Source: Pseudomonadota bacterium (GTDB lineage: Bacteria; Desulfobacterota; Binatia; Binatales; Binataceae). From it: a DNA stretch of 64,000 nt. Below the pieces are notes generated by a model. That model made no database searches. It had not been told where the DNA came from and worked only from the letters and a program-made list of their open reading frames with translations. Shown here piece after piece: positions 34,501-44,424 of this stretch. Made by a program: the position numbers and the translations under genes. The stretch's first letter is position 1. Each line of letters begins with the position of its first letter. The DNA lies in the NCBI GenBank assembly GCA_021323675.1, contig JAJPKP010000016.1:91125-155124 (forward strand). Direction: 5' to 3'.

Positions 34501-35099
34501 ATCTGCTGGGCCGCGAGCAATCCGGAGAAATCGCGGCGGTGGGATTTGAGCTTTACGCCGAGATGATGGAAGAGGCGATCGCCGAATTGCGAGGCGAGGA
34601 ACGGCGTCCGGATTTCGAACCCGAACTGAAGCTGGGAATTCCAGCCTATATTCCCGATGCCTACGTGCCCGACGAGAATGAGCGGCTGGTGCTCTACCGC
34701 CGCTTCGGACGCGCCAATTCCGAACAGGATCTGATCGATTTGCGTGATGAGATGCGCGACCGATTCGGGCCGGTTCCCACCCTGGTCGAGAACCTGGTCG
34801 CCGCGATGAATCTGCGCAGAAAGATGAAAGAGCAGCTCATCCTCAGCGCGATCGTCAAGGGAGCGCAGCTTGAAGTCCGGTTTCATCCCGATGCCCCGGT
34901 CGATACCGCGCGGCTGGCGGCGCTGGCCGACGCCAACCGGCGCACCATGAAGCTGACGCCTTCCTACCAGGTAATCGTGAAAATAGAGCCGGGTGAATAT
35001 TCGCAGACATTTGCGCAGGTTGACGGCGTTTTCCAGGCGCTGGCCGCGTGCGAGAGTTTGAACGCCCCGCCGCGTCCCGCCAACTCCGTCATCAACTAG
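31506..35099 (+). CDS. mfd: Transcription-repair coupling factor
   Basis: A 1197-residue Mfd that frees RNA polymerase stalled at DNA damage and recruits UvrA. TTG start at 31506, full family length. N-terminal UvrB-homology region: LPAWEIKPFAHLSPPPDI, TEEPGDFSIRGGIVDAFSPL. RNA-polymerase-interaction domain: DLVVHIDHGIGRFRGL. Translocase: Walker A GDAGFGKTEVAL (about 668), DEEHRFG (about 769), TMTATPIPRTLHMAML, and motif VI LYQLRGRVGRSRQKAYAY. C-terminal TRCF domain: YIPDAYVPDENERLVLYRRF. It is followed at short spacing by the parvulin, pdxA and uvrA genes. Confidence 0.97.
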   Translation: MRLPNGVALQRSIKEAASELEARLNAGRDRRFPVMGLKGAAGPLMLREVALRFDRPILAVTSRASEAEAFLHELAFFLDQPRDADAAGRRAHLLPAWEIKPFAHLSPPPDIQAAQVAALFAMLRQPSPIVITSVEALMMRTIPRSVLDDSIIRVATGDRLDLEGLVDALVSAGYQRIPQTEEPGDFSIRGGIVDAFSPLHAEPVRIEMEDDRVTSIRRFAPDTQRSAATVSEAIIARTRFVAPSSLKDARVAAAMAVRAADLGMVRKEVAELEETLANGLLFPGAELLMPYLYETPLDSVFSYLPDNAILWLVDPGRIVAEAHRFADKIAEEAAAAAERHSFHPEPNLLYLPADEIENALAQRIAVEVGSLITVAPPREGWAEPVEVKSQASLRLASTALSGGRSVPSFEPLASELKEVQRSQGRALMIVEGPHQVARLKRHLEAYDLEVNTDCRSFGQLLEWPDYRPAIMEGELSAGAILQSDGIYLYSEEELFGEPRVRRRTRPTPKGAILALEELKPDDLVVHIDHGIGRFRGLRHLRVADVEGDFLNLEYAGNDTMYVPVERINLVQRYIGGDNEEPKLDRLGSGSWEKVKRRTRQAVLAMAAELLEVYAAREVLEGHAFPIPSEFQEFTDRFEFEETPDQQAAIDDVVRDLTRPKPMDRLICGDAGFGKTEVALRAAFIAVMDTRQVAVLVPTTVLAEQHYNTFRKRFADYPVRIDMVSRFRSSRENRQVIEDLAAGKIDIVVGTHRLLQSDVSFPRLGLLIIDEEHRFGVADKERIKRLRKLVAVLTMTATPIPRTLHMAMLGIRDLSVIQTPPPDRQQIRTFVAHFDDALIREVVLRELNRGGQVFFVHNRVENIEYMARHLRTLIPEAKVAVAHGQLKERQLEDVMREFVENRVNVLVCSAIIESGLDIPNANTMIINRADHFGLAQLYQLRGRVGRSRQKAYAYLLIPGEHIITRDAKRRIDALRELVEAESGSGFKLAMADLEHRGAGNLLGREQSGEIAAVGFELYAEMMEEAIAELRGEERRPDFEPELKLGIPAYIPDAYVPDENERLVLYRRFGRANSEQDLIDLRDEMRDRFGPVPTLVENLVAAMNLRRKMKEQLILSAIVKGAQLEVRFHPDAPVDTARLAALADANRRTMKLTPSYQVIVKIEPGEYSQTFAQVDGVFQALAACESLNAPPRPANSVIN

Positions 35100-35203
35100 G
35101 CTTTTCAGGATACATTTGACCCATGTTTTTCGATGCGGACAGGTGCTTGCCAAAGGACCGGCCATTTCCTGACCGTCCATCGGAAGCTAAGCTGAGACGC
35201 GGT

Positions 35204-36328
35204 ATGCGAATCGATGGAACGGTGCGGCTTCCTCTTGCCCTGGCGGCCGCATCGCTCGCCGCTGCCTTGGCTATCGGCACTTCCGGATGCTTTCTTGCGG
35301 CGCTCAAGCGAGGACGCGCCAAACCTTCGCCGGCGCCCAGCGGCGTTGCCGCGGCGAGCCCGTCTCCGACGCCATTGGCGCCGAGTCCGCAGGCGACTCC
35401 GGACGCGCTTATCGTGCAGAAACCGCCCGAAGCGCCCGGTGTTACCGTCGCGCACATTGTCGCCAGCGTGGACGGCGAACCAATCACCAACCGCGATGTT
35501 GAGCAATTCAGCGCGGCGGTGGGCCGGCCCGTGAGCGCCGCTGATATCGCGAACAACGAGGATGCGAAGGCGGCGCTGAAGGCGCTCATCTCGCAGAAGC
35601 TGCTCGAAAAGGAAATTGAGCAATATTCGAGCAAGGTCGATGAAGAGCAGATCGACAATTACGTCGATGCGATTCGCCGTGAAAAGCACCTCACGCCCGA
35701 GCAGTTCAAGGCGGCGTTGGCCCAAAGCGGCCTCAGCATGGACGATTTTCGCAAGCACGCGCGCGAGGAGCTGGAAAAAGAGGTGATGATTCGCGAACAG
35801 GTGCGCCAGCGAGTCAACGTCTCGAACGCCGATATCCAGGCGTATTACAACGAGCACAAGGCCGACTTCACCGTAACCACCGAGAAGCTCAAGCTTGCGC
35901 AAATCCTGATCGGAGTGCCGCAGAACGCCACTCCCCAGCAGGTGGCGACGCTGCAGGCCAAGGCCGAAAGAATTCGCAAGGAAGCCGCGGCCGGCGTCGA
36001 TTTCGGCGATCTGGCCCGCAAATACTCCGACGACGTTTCGCGCAACAGCGGCGGCGAGCTCGGATGGTTCACTCCTCAGGACGTAATGGACCAGGTTTAC
36101 GCCGCCGTTAAAAACCTCAAGCCCGGCGACGTCTCCCAGGTCATCCGCACCAGCCACGGCTTTCACATTCTGAAACTCGAAGATCACCAGGTTCCCGGCG
36201 TTCGCCCTCTGGATGAAGTCAAAGGCGAAATCCGCAACCAGCTCATCAACGAGCGCGCGAACGCGCAGCTACAGAGCTGGATCGAAACCGACCTGGTCAA
36301 ACAGCACGACGTCGAGACGTTCTATTGA
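35204..36328 (+). CDS. SurA/PpiC-type periplasmic peptidyl-prolyl isomerase, likely lipoprotein
   Basis: About 374 residues from ATG 35204 (an in-frame ATG at 35123 is also possible). A signal sequence (MRIDGTVRLPLALAAASLAA) ends at a lipobox-like GTSGC. A Pro/Ala-rich linker follows. The SurA-N-like chaperone region is about 95-240 (VDGEPITNRDVEQF, EQFKAALAQSGLSMDDFRKH). The parvulin domain runs from about 250 to 345, with LKLAQILIGVPQNATPQQV, KYSDDVSRNSGGELGWFT and IRTSHGFHILKLEDHQVPG. It assists folding of outer-membrane and periplasmic proteins. It sits between mfd and pdxA in one operon. Confidence 0.85.
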   Translation: MRIDGTVRLPLALAAASLAAALAIGTSGCFLAALKRGRAKPSPAPSGVAAASPSPTPLAPSPQATPDALIVQKPPEAPGVTVAHIVASVDGEPITNRDVEQFSAAVGRPVSAADIANNEDAKAALKALISQKLLEKEIEQYSSKVDEEQIDNYVDAIRREKHLTPEQFKAALAQSGLSMDDFRKHAREELEKEVMIREQVRQRVNVSNADIQAYYNEHKADFTVTTEKLKLAQILIGVPQNATPQQVATLQAKAERIRKEAAAGVDFGDLARKYSDDVSRNSGGELGWFTPQDVMDQVYAAVKNLKPGDVSQVIRTSHGFHILKLEDHQVPGVRPLDEVKGEIRNQLINERANAQLQSWIETDLVKQHDVETFY

Positions 36329-36332
36329 TCCG

Positions 36333-37375
36333 ATGATCGCCCGCACAAGCGCGCCCCCGCTAATCGCGATCAGCATGGGCGACCCGGCAGGCGTCGGCCC
36401 GGAGGTCGTGCTCAAGGCTGTGGCGTCCATCGCGCGCGCTCGGCATCCTCCGCGGGTCGTCGTGATCGGAGACCTGAACGTGATGGCGGAGACGGCGCGC
36501 AGGCTGCGGCGAGTTCCCAGGCCTTATCTCTGGAACCCTGGCGATGCCGCGCTGCCGCTCACGCGAGGAATCGCGATAATGCCGGCCAGCGATCTGCCGA
36601 AGATGGCGCGCCGTCCCGGCCATCCCACCGCCGAAGGAGGCGACGCGTGCTTCCGCTACGTTGTAATGGGCGCTCGGATGGCGATGGATGGAGAAATCGA
36701 TGCGCTCGTCACTGCGCCCATCAGCAAGGAATGGTGGGATCGCGCCGGGCATCACTATCCCGGACATTCCGAGCTGCTGGCCGAGATCGGAAAAGCCAGG
36801 CGGTGGCGGATGATGTTTGCGGGCGGCCAACTCAAGCTGGCACTGGTGACGGTGCATATGGGTTTGAAAGAGGTAAGCGCGAAGCTGACTCGCCCGGCAG
36901 TCTTTGAGACGATCCGCCTCCTCCATCGCCATCTTCGCGAAAACGCGAGGGTCGCCAGTCCGCGTATCGCAGTGTTGGGCTTCAACCCGCACGCCGGCGA
37001 AAATGGACTTTTTGGCGACGAAGAGATTCGCGCGATAGCTCCCGCGATTCGCGCCGCGCGGCGTGCGGGAATCGATGCGTTCGGGCCGATTCCGCCCGAC
37101 ACCGCCTTCATCCGCCCGGCCGGCCGGTTCAACTTCGACGGGGCTGTGGCAATGTATCACGATCAGGGCTTGATTCCGCTGAAGACTCTGGAGTTTGATC
37201 GCGCCGTGAACGTGACGCTGGGGTTGCCGTTTGTCCGGACCTCGCCGGATCATGGAACCGCGATGGATATCGCGGGCACCGGGCGGGCCAACCCTTCGAG
37301 CATGATCGCCGCCCTCGAGTACGCGTGGCGCGTGGCGCAAGCGCGCGGAGGGGCCGCGCGGCGGCGCGGCGAGTG

Positions 37376-37376
<1 letters not shown>
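36333..37376 (+). CDS. pdxA: 4-hydroxythreonine-4-phosphate dehydrogenase
   Basis: A 347-residue enzyme of pyridoxal-5'-phosphate synthesis. The start ATG 36333 gives [25 protein letters not shown] (family start pattern [12 protein letters not shown]). Substrate and metal ligands: [20 protein letters not shown] with the conserved His, [15 protein letters not shown], and [16 protein letters not shown] with the second metal His. The C-terminal [19 protein letters not shown] holds the third His. Its TGA stop overlaps the ATG of uvrA by one base. The start is 4 bases after the parvulin stop. Confidence 0.95.
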
Positions 37377-40210
<2,834 letters not shown>

Positions 40211-40232
40211 TTCCACCGAAAAGAGGGTTTCG

Positions 40233-40916
40233 ATGAAGCAGCTTCGCGTTGTGGCGCTGTCCACACTCTTGCTCCTTCCGGCAGGATGCGCTCCCGGCGT
40301 CAGCCTTGACTCAGAGCCGATGGCGGCAAAGCACAAGGTCGATCGGATTCAGGACCTGTCGATGGCGATCGAGCGGTCACCGCGCGATCCAAAATTTTAC
40401 GTGGAGCGCGCTGAAGCGTATGAACGCAACGGCGAGTACAAAGCGGCGATCGGCGACCTGGACAGCGCTATCGCGCTGAGCCCCGGCAACGCGCAGTATC
40501 AGTTTCTGCGCGGCGTTGCGTATGCCTACGCGGGGGACGAGAAGACGGCCGAGCAGGAATTCAGCCGGGCGGAAGCGATGGCGCCCGGTTCGGCGGCGAG
40601 CTACAACGCCCGGGCGTGGCTGCTCGCGACCGACCCCAACCCCGGCAAGCGCGACGGGAAAAAGGCCGTCGACTATGCGACCAAAGCCTGCGAGATGACC
40701 AATTGGCAGGATCCGGAGATCATCGAGACGCTCGCAGCGGCATACGCGGAGGCCGGCAACTTCGATGAAGCGGTAAAATGGCAGCGCAAGGCCGTTGATC
40801 TTACCCCCACCACATTTCTGACCACCCTCGATGAGCGGCGCGCGCGGCTGGATCTGTACGAACGCAATCAGCCCTGGCGGCCGACTCCGCCGAATCATCC
40901 GCTCGCGCCGTCATAG
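40233..40916 (+). CDS. TPR-repeat lipoprotein
   Basis: A 227-residue lipoprotein: MKQLRVVALSTLLLLPAGC ends at an LPAGC lipobox. Two to four tetratricopeptide-like helical pairs follow (RDPKFYVERAEAYERNGEYK, YQFLRGVAYAYAGDEKTAEQ, EIIETLAAAYAEAGNFDEAV). Such proteins are scaffolds in the outer membrane or periplasm, and the partner is unknown. A good ribosome site (AAGAGGG) precedes the ATG at 40233, 22 bases after uvrA. The last 22 bases overlap the convergent DUF488 gene. Confidence 0.85.
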   Translation: MKQLRVVALSTLLLLPAGCAPGVSLDSEPMAAKHKVDRIQDLSMAIERSPRDPKFYVERAEAYERNGEYKAAIGDLDSAIALSPGNAQYQFLRGVAYAYAGDEKTAEQEFSRAEAMAPGSAASYNARAWLLATDPNPGKRDGKKAVDYATKACEMTNWQDPEIIETLAAAYAEAGNFDEAVKWQRKAVDLTPTTFLTTLDERRARLDLYERNQPWRPTPPNHPLAPS

Positions 40917-41434
40917 ACGATTCTTCCCTCCCGCACGCGCGCGAACGGCGTCATCTCATGCGCGCGCAGGGTGCCGTCGGGCATGATGTGATCGACGCGC
41001 CATCCGAACATCACGAGATGGTCGGAGATGATGCGCCGATGGCATCGCCACCACAGCCCCTCGGAACACATGTACGCGGTGCGGGCGACCGCGGCCGCAT
41101 CGGCCAGCTCCTTCAATCCCTCCGCGAAATCCTGCGAGTCGGCGTAGTCGGCGTAAGAACGAAACGCGGGATGCGTCCAAGCCGTATGCGGTGAATCATC
41201 GCGCTTGCTGTGGCGTCGCCCGCCCAGCCGCTTCATCCATCGATATTCGATGCCGGCTCGGTCGAGCGATCGCGACAGCTCCGCCTGATTGAATTGCGGC
41301 CATCGGCGCGATGACGGAAAAGAGCGTACATCCGCCACCAGCGCGATACGGTGCTCTGCGAGCAGCTCCAGCAAGCGTTCGATCGGATGCGTCGAGTGCC
41401 CGACCGTGAAGACATGCCGCGATTGCCGAGTCAC
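40895..41434 (-). CDS. DUF488 family protein
   Basis: A 179-residue DUF488 protein: FTVGHSTHPIERLLELLAEH, ALVADVRSFPSSRRWPQFN, YRWMKRLGGRRH and the C-terminal MCSEGLWWRCHRRIISDHL. The conserved Cys residues in MCSEGLWWRCHR and the His are typical of the family. The function is unestablished, though the fold has been linked to nucleic-acid modification or stress. It is convergent with the TPR gene, and its 3' end overlaps it by 22 bases. The closest gene on the same strand, the M16 peptidase pair, is upstream in transcription. Confidence 0.85.
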   Translation of the reverse strand: MTRQSRHVFTVGHSTHPIERLLELLAEHRIALVADVRSFPSSRRWPQFNQAELSRSLDRAGIEYRWMKRLGGRRHSKRDDSPHTAWTHPAFRSYADYADSQDFAEGLKELADAAAVARTAYMCSEGLWWRCHRRIISDHLVMFGWRVDHIMPDGTLRAHEMTPFARVREGRIVYDGASG

Positions 41435-41498
41435 AGCCGCAGCCTATCGCGGATTGCGCCCGACTGAACATCGGCGCCGTCCTCGGACGGGGAGTTTT

Positions 41499-42878
41499 CT
41501 AATGGCCGGTGGCAGTGCGCGCCAGCATCGGCTTGTCGATCGCCGCTTCACGCTGGTTCGCGACGGCGACCAGCAGTGCGTCGTCCGGATGCAAATACTT
41601 GCGGGCGGCGTCGAGCACGTCCTGTTTCGTCACCGATTCGATGAGGCTCGGATACCGGTCGGCGTAGTCGAGGCCGAGATTGAAAATTTCGACGTCGAGC
41701 ATGAAGGAGGCGATTTGGCTCTGGCGATCGAGCTTCAGAGGAAAGCTGCCGATGAGAAACTTTTTCGCGCTCGCCAGTTCCGCATCCGAGACCGGATTTT
41801 CCTGAATTTCGCGCATTTGCTGCAGGACCAGCTTTATCGCTTCGTTGGCGCTCTGGTTTTTGGTCTGGAGCACGACGGCGAACGGTCCCGGAAACAGGCG
41901 CGCATCGAACAGGCTGGAGATGCTGTAAGCGAGGCCGGCTTTGCTGCGCACGACCTTCATCAGCCGCGACGCGAACATTCCTCCGCCGAAGATATAATTC
42001 AATACTTGAACTTTGTAGTAGTCGGGATTCGTGCGGGAAATTCCGACAAATCCCAGCATTATGTTGGCCTGCTGGACGTTGCGGTCGATGAGCTTGATGT
42101 TGAGTCCCTTGGGCAATGCCGGCGGGGTGGGCGCGGTCTCCGCCGTAACGGTTCCCTTGGGGCCCGGCAGCTCTTTCTCAAGCAGTGCTTTAACTTCATC
42201 CGCCTGCACGTCGCCGACCACGGCGATAACCGCGCTGCCGAGCTTGTAGTAGTCCTGATAGAACTTGCGAACGTCGTCCGGCGTGAGATGGGCGACCGAT
42301 TCGGCCGTCCCCGTCACCGGATGTCCGTACGCGGTGTCGCCGAATAACTCTTTGGCGAAGGCGACGCCGGCTACGTACCCGGGTTCCTCTTCCGCAGCCT
42401 TGATGCCGGCAACCTGCTCGGCGCGCTTGCGCTCGATGTCCGCATCGCGCAGGCCCGGGTCGGACAGTATTCCGGCCATCAGGGCGAGGGTGTCTTTCTC
42501 GTATTTTTTGAGCGAGGTGAAGCCCGCCACCGCGTAGTCATGTCCCGCGGAAAGAGACAGCGAGCTTCCCATGAAGTCGATCTTTTCGTTGAATTTTTCG
42601 GAGCTGAGATCTTTCGTCCCCTGGTTGACGCATCGCGCGGTCAGCGCGGCCAGGCCGGCTTTGCCCGAGGGGTCGTGCCGCGAGCCCGCGTCCAGCGCGA
42701 TCGAGAACGTCACCATCGGGAGCTGATGCTCTTCGGCGACGAGCAGCACCGCGCCATTGGAAAGCTTCATCCGCTTGATATCGAGGGCGCGGGCGGAAAC
42801 GGGGGCGACCGCGATGGCCGCGAAGGCGACGGCGCAGGCCGCGAGGATTTGAAGGATCAGGGCGCGGGCGCGTCTCAT
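41499..42878 (-). CDS. M16 peptidase, catalytically inactive-type subunit
   Basis: A 459-residue insulinase-family protein with a signal peptide (LILQILAACAVAFAAIAV). Both M16 halves are visible, with SNGAVLLVAEEHQLPMVTF and SAGHDYAVAGFTSLKKYEKD in the first. The C-terminal half has the LRDADIERKRAEQVAGIKAA and YGHPVTGTAESVAHLTPDDV pattern. The zinc motif HxxEH is absent: the equivalent place reads GLAALTARCVNQGT. Such proteins act as the substrate-binding partner of an active M16 subunit, as in bacterial PqqF/mitochondrial-type pairs. The gene overlaps the preceding active subunit by 4 bases. Confidence 0.88.
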   Translation of the reverse strand: MRRARALILQILAACAVAFAAIAVAPVSARALDIKRMKLSNGAVLLVAEEHQLPMVTFSIALDAGSRHDPSGKAGLAALTARCVNQGTKDLSSEKFNEKIDFMGSSLSLSAGHDYAVAGFTSLKKYEKDTLALMAGILSDPGLRDADIERKRAEQVAGIKAAEEEPGYVAGVAFAKELFGDTAYGHPVTGTAESVAHLTPDDVRKFYQDYYKLGSAVIAVVGDVQADEVKALLEKELPGPKGTVTAETAPTPPALPKGLNIKLIDRNVQQANIMLGFVGISRTNPDYYKVQVLNYIFGGGMFASRLMKVVRSKAGLAYSISSLFDARLFPGPFAVVLQTKNQSANEAIKLVLQQMREIQENPVSDAELASAKKFLIGSFPLKLDRQSQIASFMLDVEIFNLGLDYADRYPSLIESVTKQDVLDAARKYLHPDDALLVAVANQREAAIDKPMLARTATGH

Positions 42879-44302
42879 CGCATTACCTCGTCGCTCACCG
42901 CATCGTCGATGTGTCGTACTTGTCCGCCGCTGAGTCCGCCTCCGGCAGCGCCCCTGGGCAGCATCCCGGTCGGAATCAGCACCCCCATCGTGCGGTTCTC
43001 GCTGACGAGGTACTTGCGCGCGACGCGCTGGACATCAGCGGCCGTGACCTTGTCGATGCCTGGAAGGTAGTCATCGACCTGCTTGTAGCCGCCAAGCATT
43101 TCATAGATTCCAAGCAGCATCGCCTCTCGGAAAATCGAATCCTGGCCGAATACGAACTGCGCTTGTTCGAGGTTCTTGGCCTTTTGCAGCTCGTCCGCGG
43201 CGACCGGATGGTCGCGCACTTCGGCGATTTCGTTGTCCACCTCCGCGATCGCATCCTCGGTCTTGACGCCCGGACGCATCTGCGCGGCGACGATGAACAG
43301 GCTGGGATCGAAGGAAGTCATGTCGAAGCCGGCATTGATGTCCACCACCATCCGCTTTTGCACCACCATCCGCCGGTACAGCCGCGAGCTCTTGCCGTCG
43401 GCGAGAATCTCGCCCAGGACTTCCAGGGCGTAGGCGTCGCTGCCGGCCTTGAGGTTAGGCACGTGGAAGCCTTCTTCGAACGCGGGCAGGTCGGCGGGAT
43501 GGCGCAGCTCGATGCGCCGTTCGCCCCTCTGCTCGGGTTCGACTTCCGTGACCGGAGGCGGCTTGGGGCCGTTCTTGATCCCCGAGAACGCCTCTTCGAT
43601 TTGCTTCATGACCTGTCCGGCCTTGAAGTCGCCGACGGCCACGATGATCGCGTTTTGCGGCGAGTAATAAATGTTGTGATACGCGTACACGTCGTCGAGC
43701 GTGAGCCGCCGAATATCCTGCATCCAGCCGATCGTGGGCCAGTGATACGGATGCTCGACGAAGGCCGCCGCGCGCATCTGCTCATCGAGCGCATCCTCGG
43801 GCTTGTCCTCGGTCGACATCCGCCGCTCTTCCATCACCACCGCGCGTTCCGAATCGAACCCCTGTGGCGCGAAATTGGCCATCCGGTCCGCTTCCAGCGA
43901 GATCGGCACTTCGAGGTGGTTCTTGTTGATGTCCTCGAAGTAGTCGGTGTAGTCGGAAGTGGTGAAGGCGTTATCGACTCCGCCGTTTTCCTGGATGATG
44001 TTCGAGAACTGCTCCGGGCCGTATTTCCTGGTTCCGCGGAACATCAGATGTTCCAGCAGATGCGACAAGCCGGTCTTGCCGAACTGTTCGTTGCGCGACC
44101 CGACGTGATAGAACACGTTGAAGGTCGCGACCGGGGCTTTGTGATTTTCCAGCACGAGCACTCGGATGCCGTTGGGCAGCGTCTCGGCCTTGACCGCGTC
44201 GGCGATGCCCGCGGTGGCGGGCACGGATGCGATCGACACGAGCGCCGCGGCGGCCGCGATCGCGCGGAGCATGCGACGGATGAAGAATGTAGCGGTGATC
44301 AT
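42875..44302 (-). CDS. M16 zinc metallopeptidase, active subunit
   Basis: A 475-residue periplasmic peptidase. The inverted zinc motif is HLLEH (His81, Glu84, His85) in GLSHLLEHLMFRGTRK, with the more distal Glu in the SDYTDYFEDINKNHLEVPI/ALEADRMANF region. The signal peptide (MITATFFIRRMLRAIAAAAA) supports starting at 44302, although no ribosome site is visible; a TTG 42 bases upstream is possible. The C-terminal half has YSPQNAIIVAVGDFKAG and the R/Y pair region. The next gene (4-base overlap) lacks the motif, so the two form an active/inactive heterodimer. Confidence 0.9.
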   Translation of the reverse strand: MITATFFIRRMLRAIAAAAALVSIASVPATAGIADAVKAETLPNGIRVLVLENHKAPVATFNVFYHVGSRNEQFGKTGLSHLLEHLMFRGTRKYGPEQFSNIIQENGGVDNAFTTSDYTDYFEDINKNHLEVPISLEADRMANFAPQGFDSERAVVMEERRMSTEDKPEDALDEQMRAAAFVEHPYHWPTIGWMQDIRRLTLDDVYAYHNIYYSPQNAIIVAVGDFKAGQVMKQIEEAFSGIKNGPKPPPVTEVEPEQRGERRIELRHPADLPAFEEGFHVPNLKAGSDAYALEVLGEILADGKSSRLYRRMVVQKRMVVDINAGFDMTSFDPSLFIVAAQMRPGVKTEDAIAEVDNEIAEVRDHPVAADELQKAKNLEQAQFVFGQDSIFREAMLLGIYEMLGGYKQVDDYLPGIDKVTAADVQRVARKYLVSENRTMGVLIPTGMLPRGAAGGGLSGGQVRHIDDAVSDEVMR

Positions 44303-44379
44303 GGTTGACGAACCATCTAACGCCGCCGGTTGCGTCCGAGTCAAGAAAGGGTTTGCGTGCCGGAACGCATTTAGCGAAA

Positions 44380-44417
44380 TTGCATCGATGATTCAGTCTC
44401 TGTAACAATTGTTTACA
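44380..44417 (+). promoter_or_regulatory. Promoter-like site and palindrome before the NorD-like gene
   Basis: TTGCAT (44380-44385) and TAACAA (44403-44408) are 17 bases apart. A near-palindrome, TGTAACAATTGTTTACA (44401-44417), overlaps the -10 and covers most of the short leader before the ATG at 44425. No ribosome site is seen there, so the message may be almost leaderless. A repressor site overlapping the -10 is possible, but only the sequence symmetry supports it. Confidence 0.3.
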
Positions 44418-44424
44418 TCTTCTG

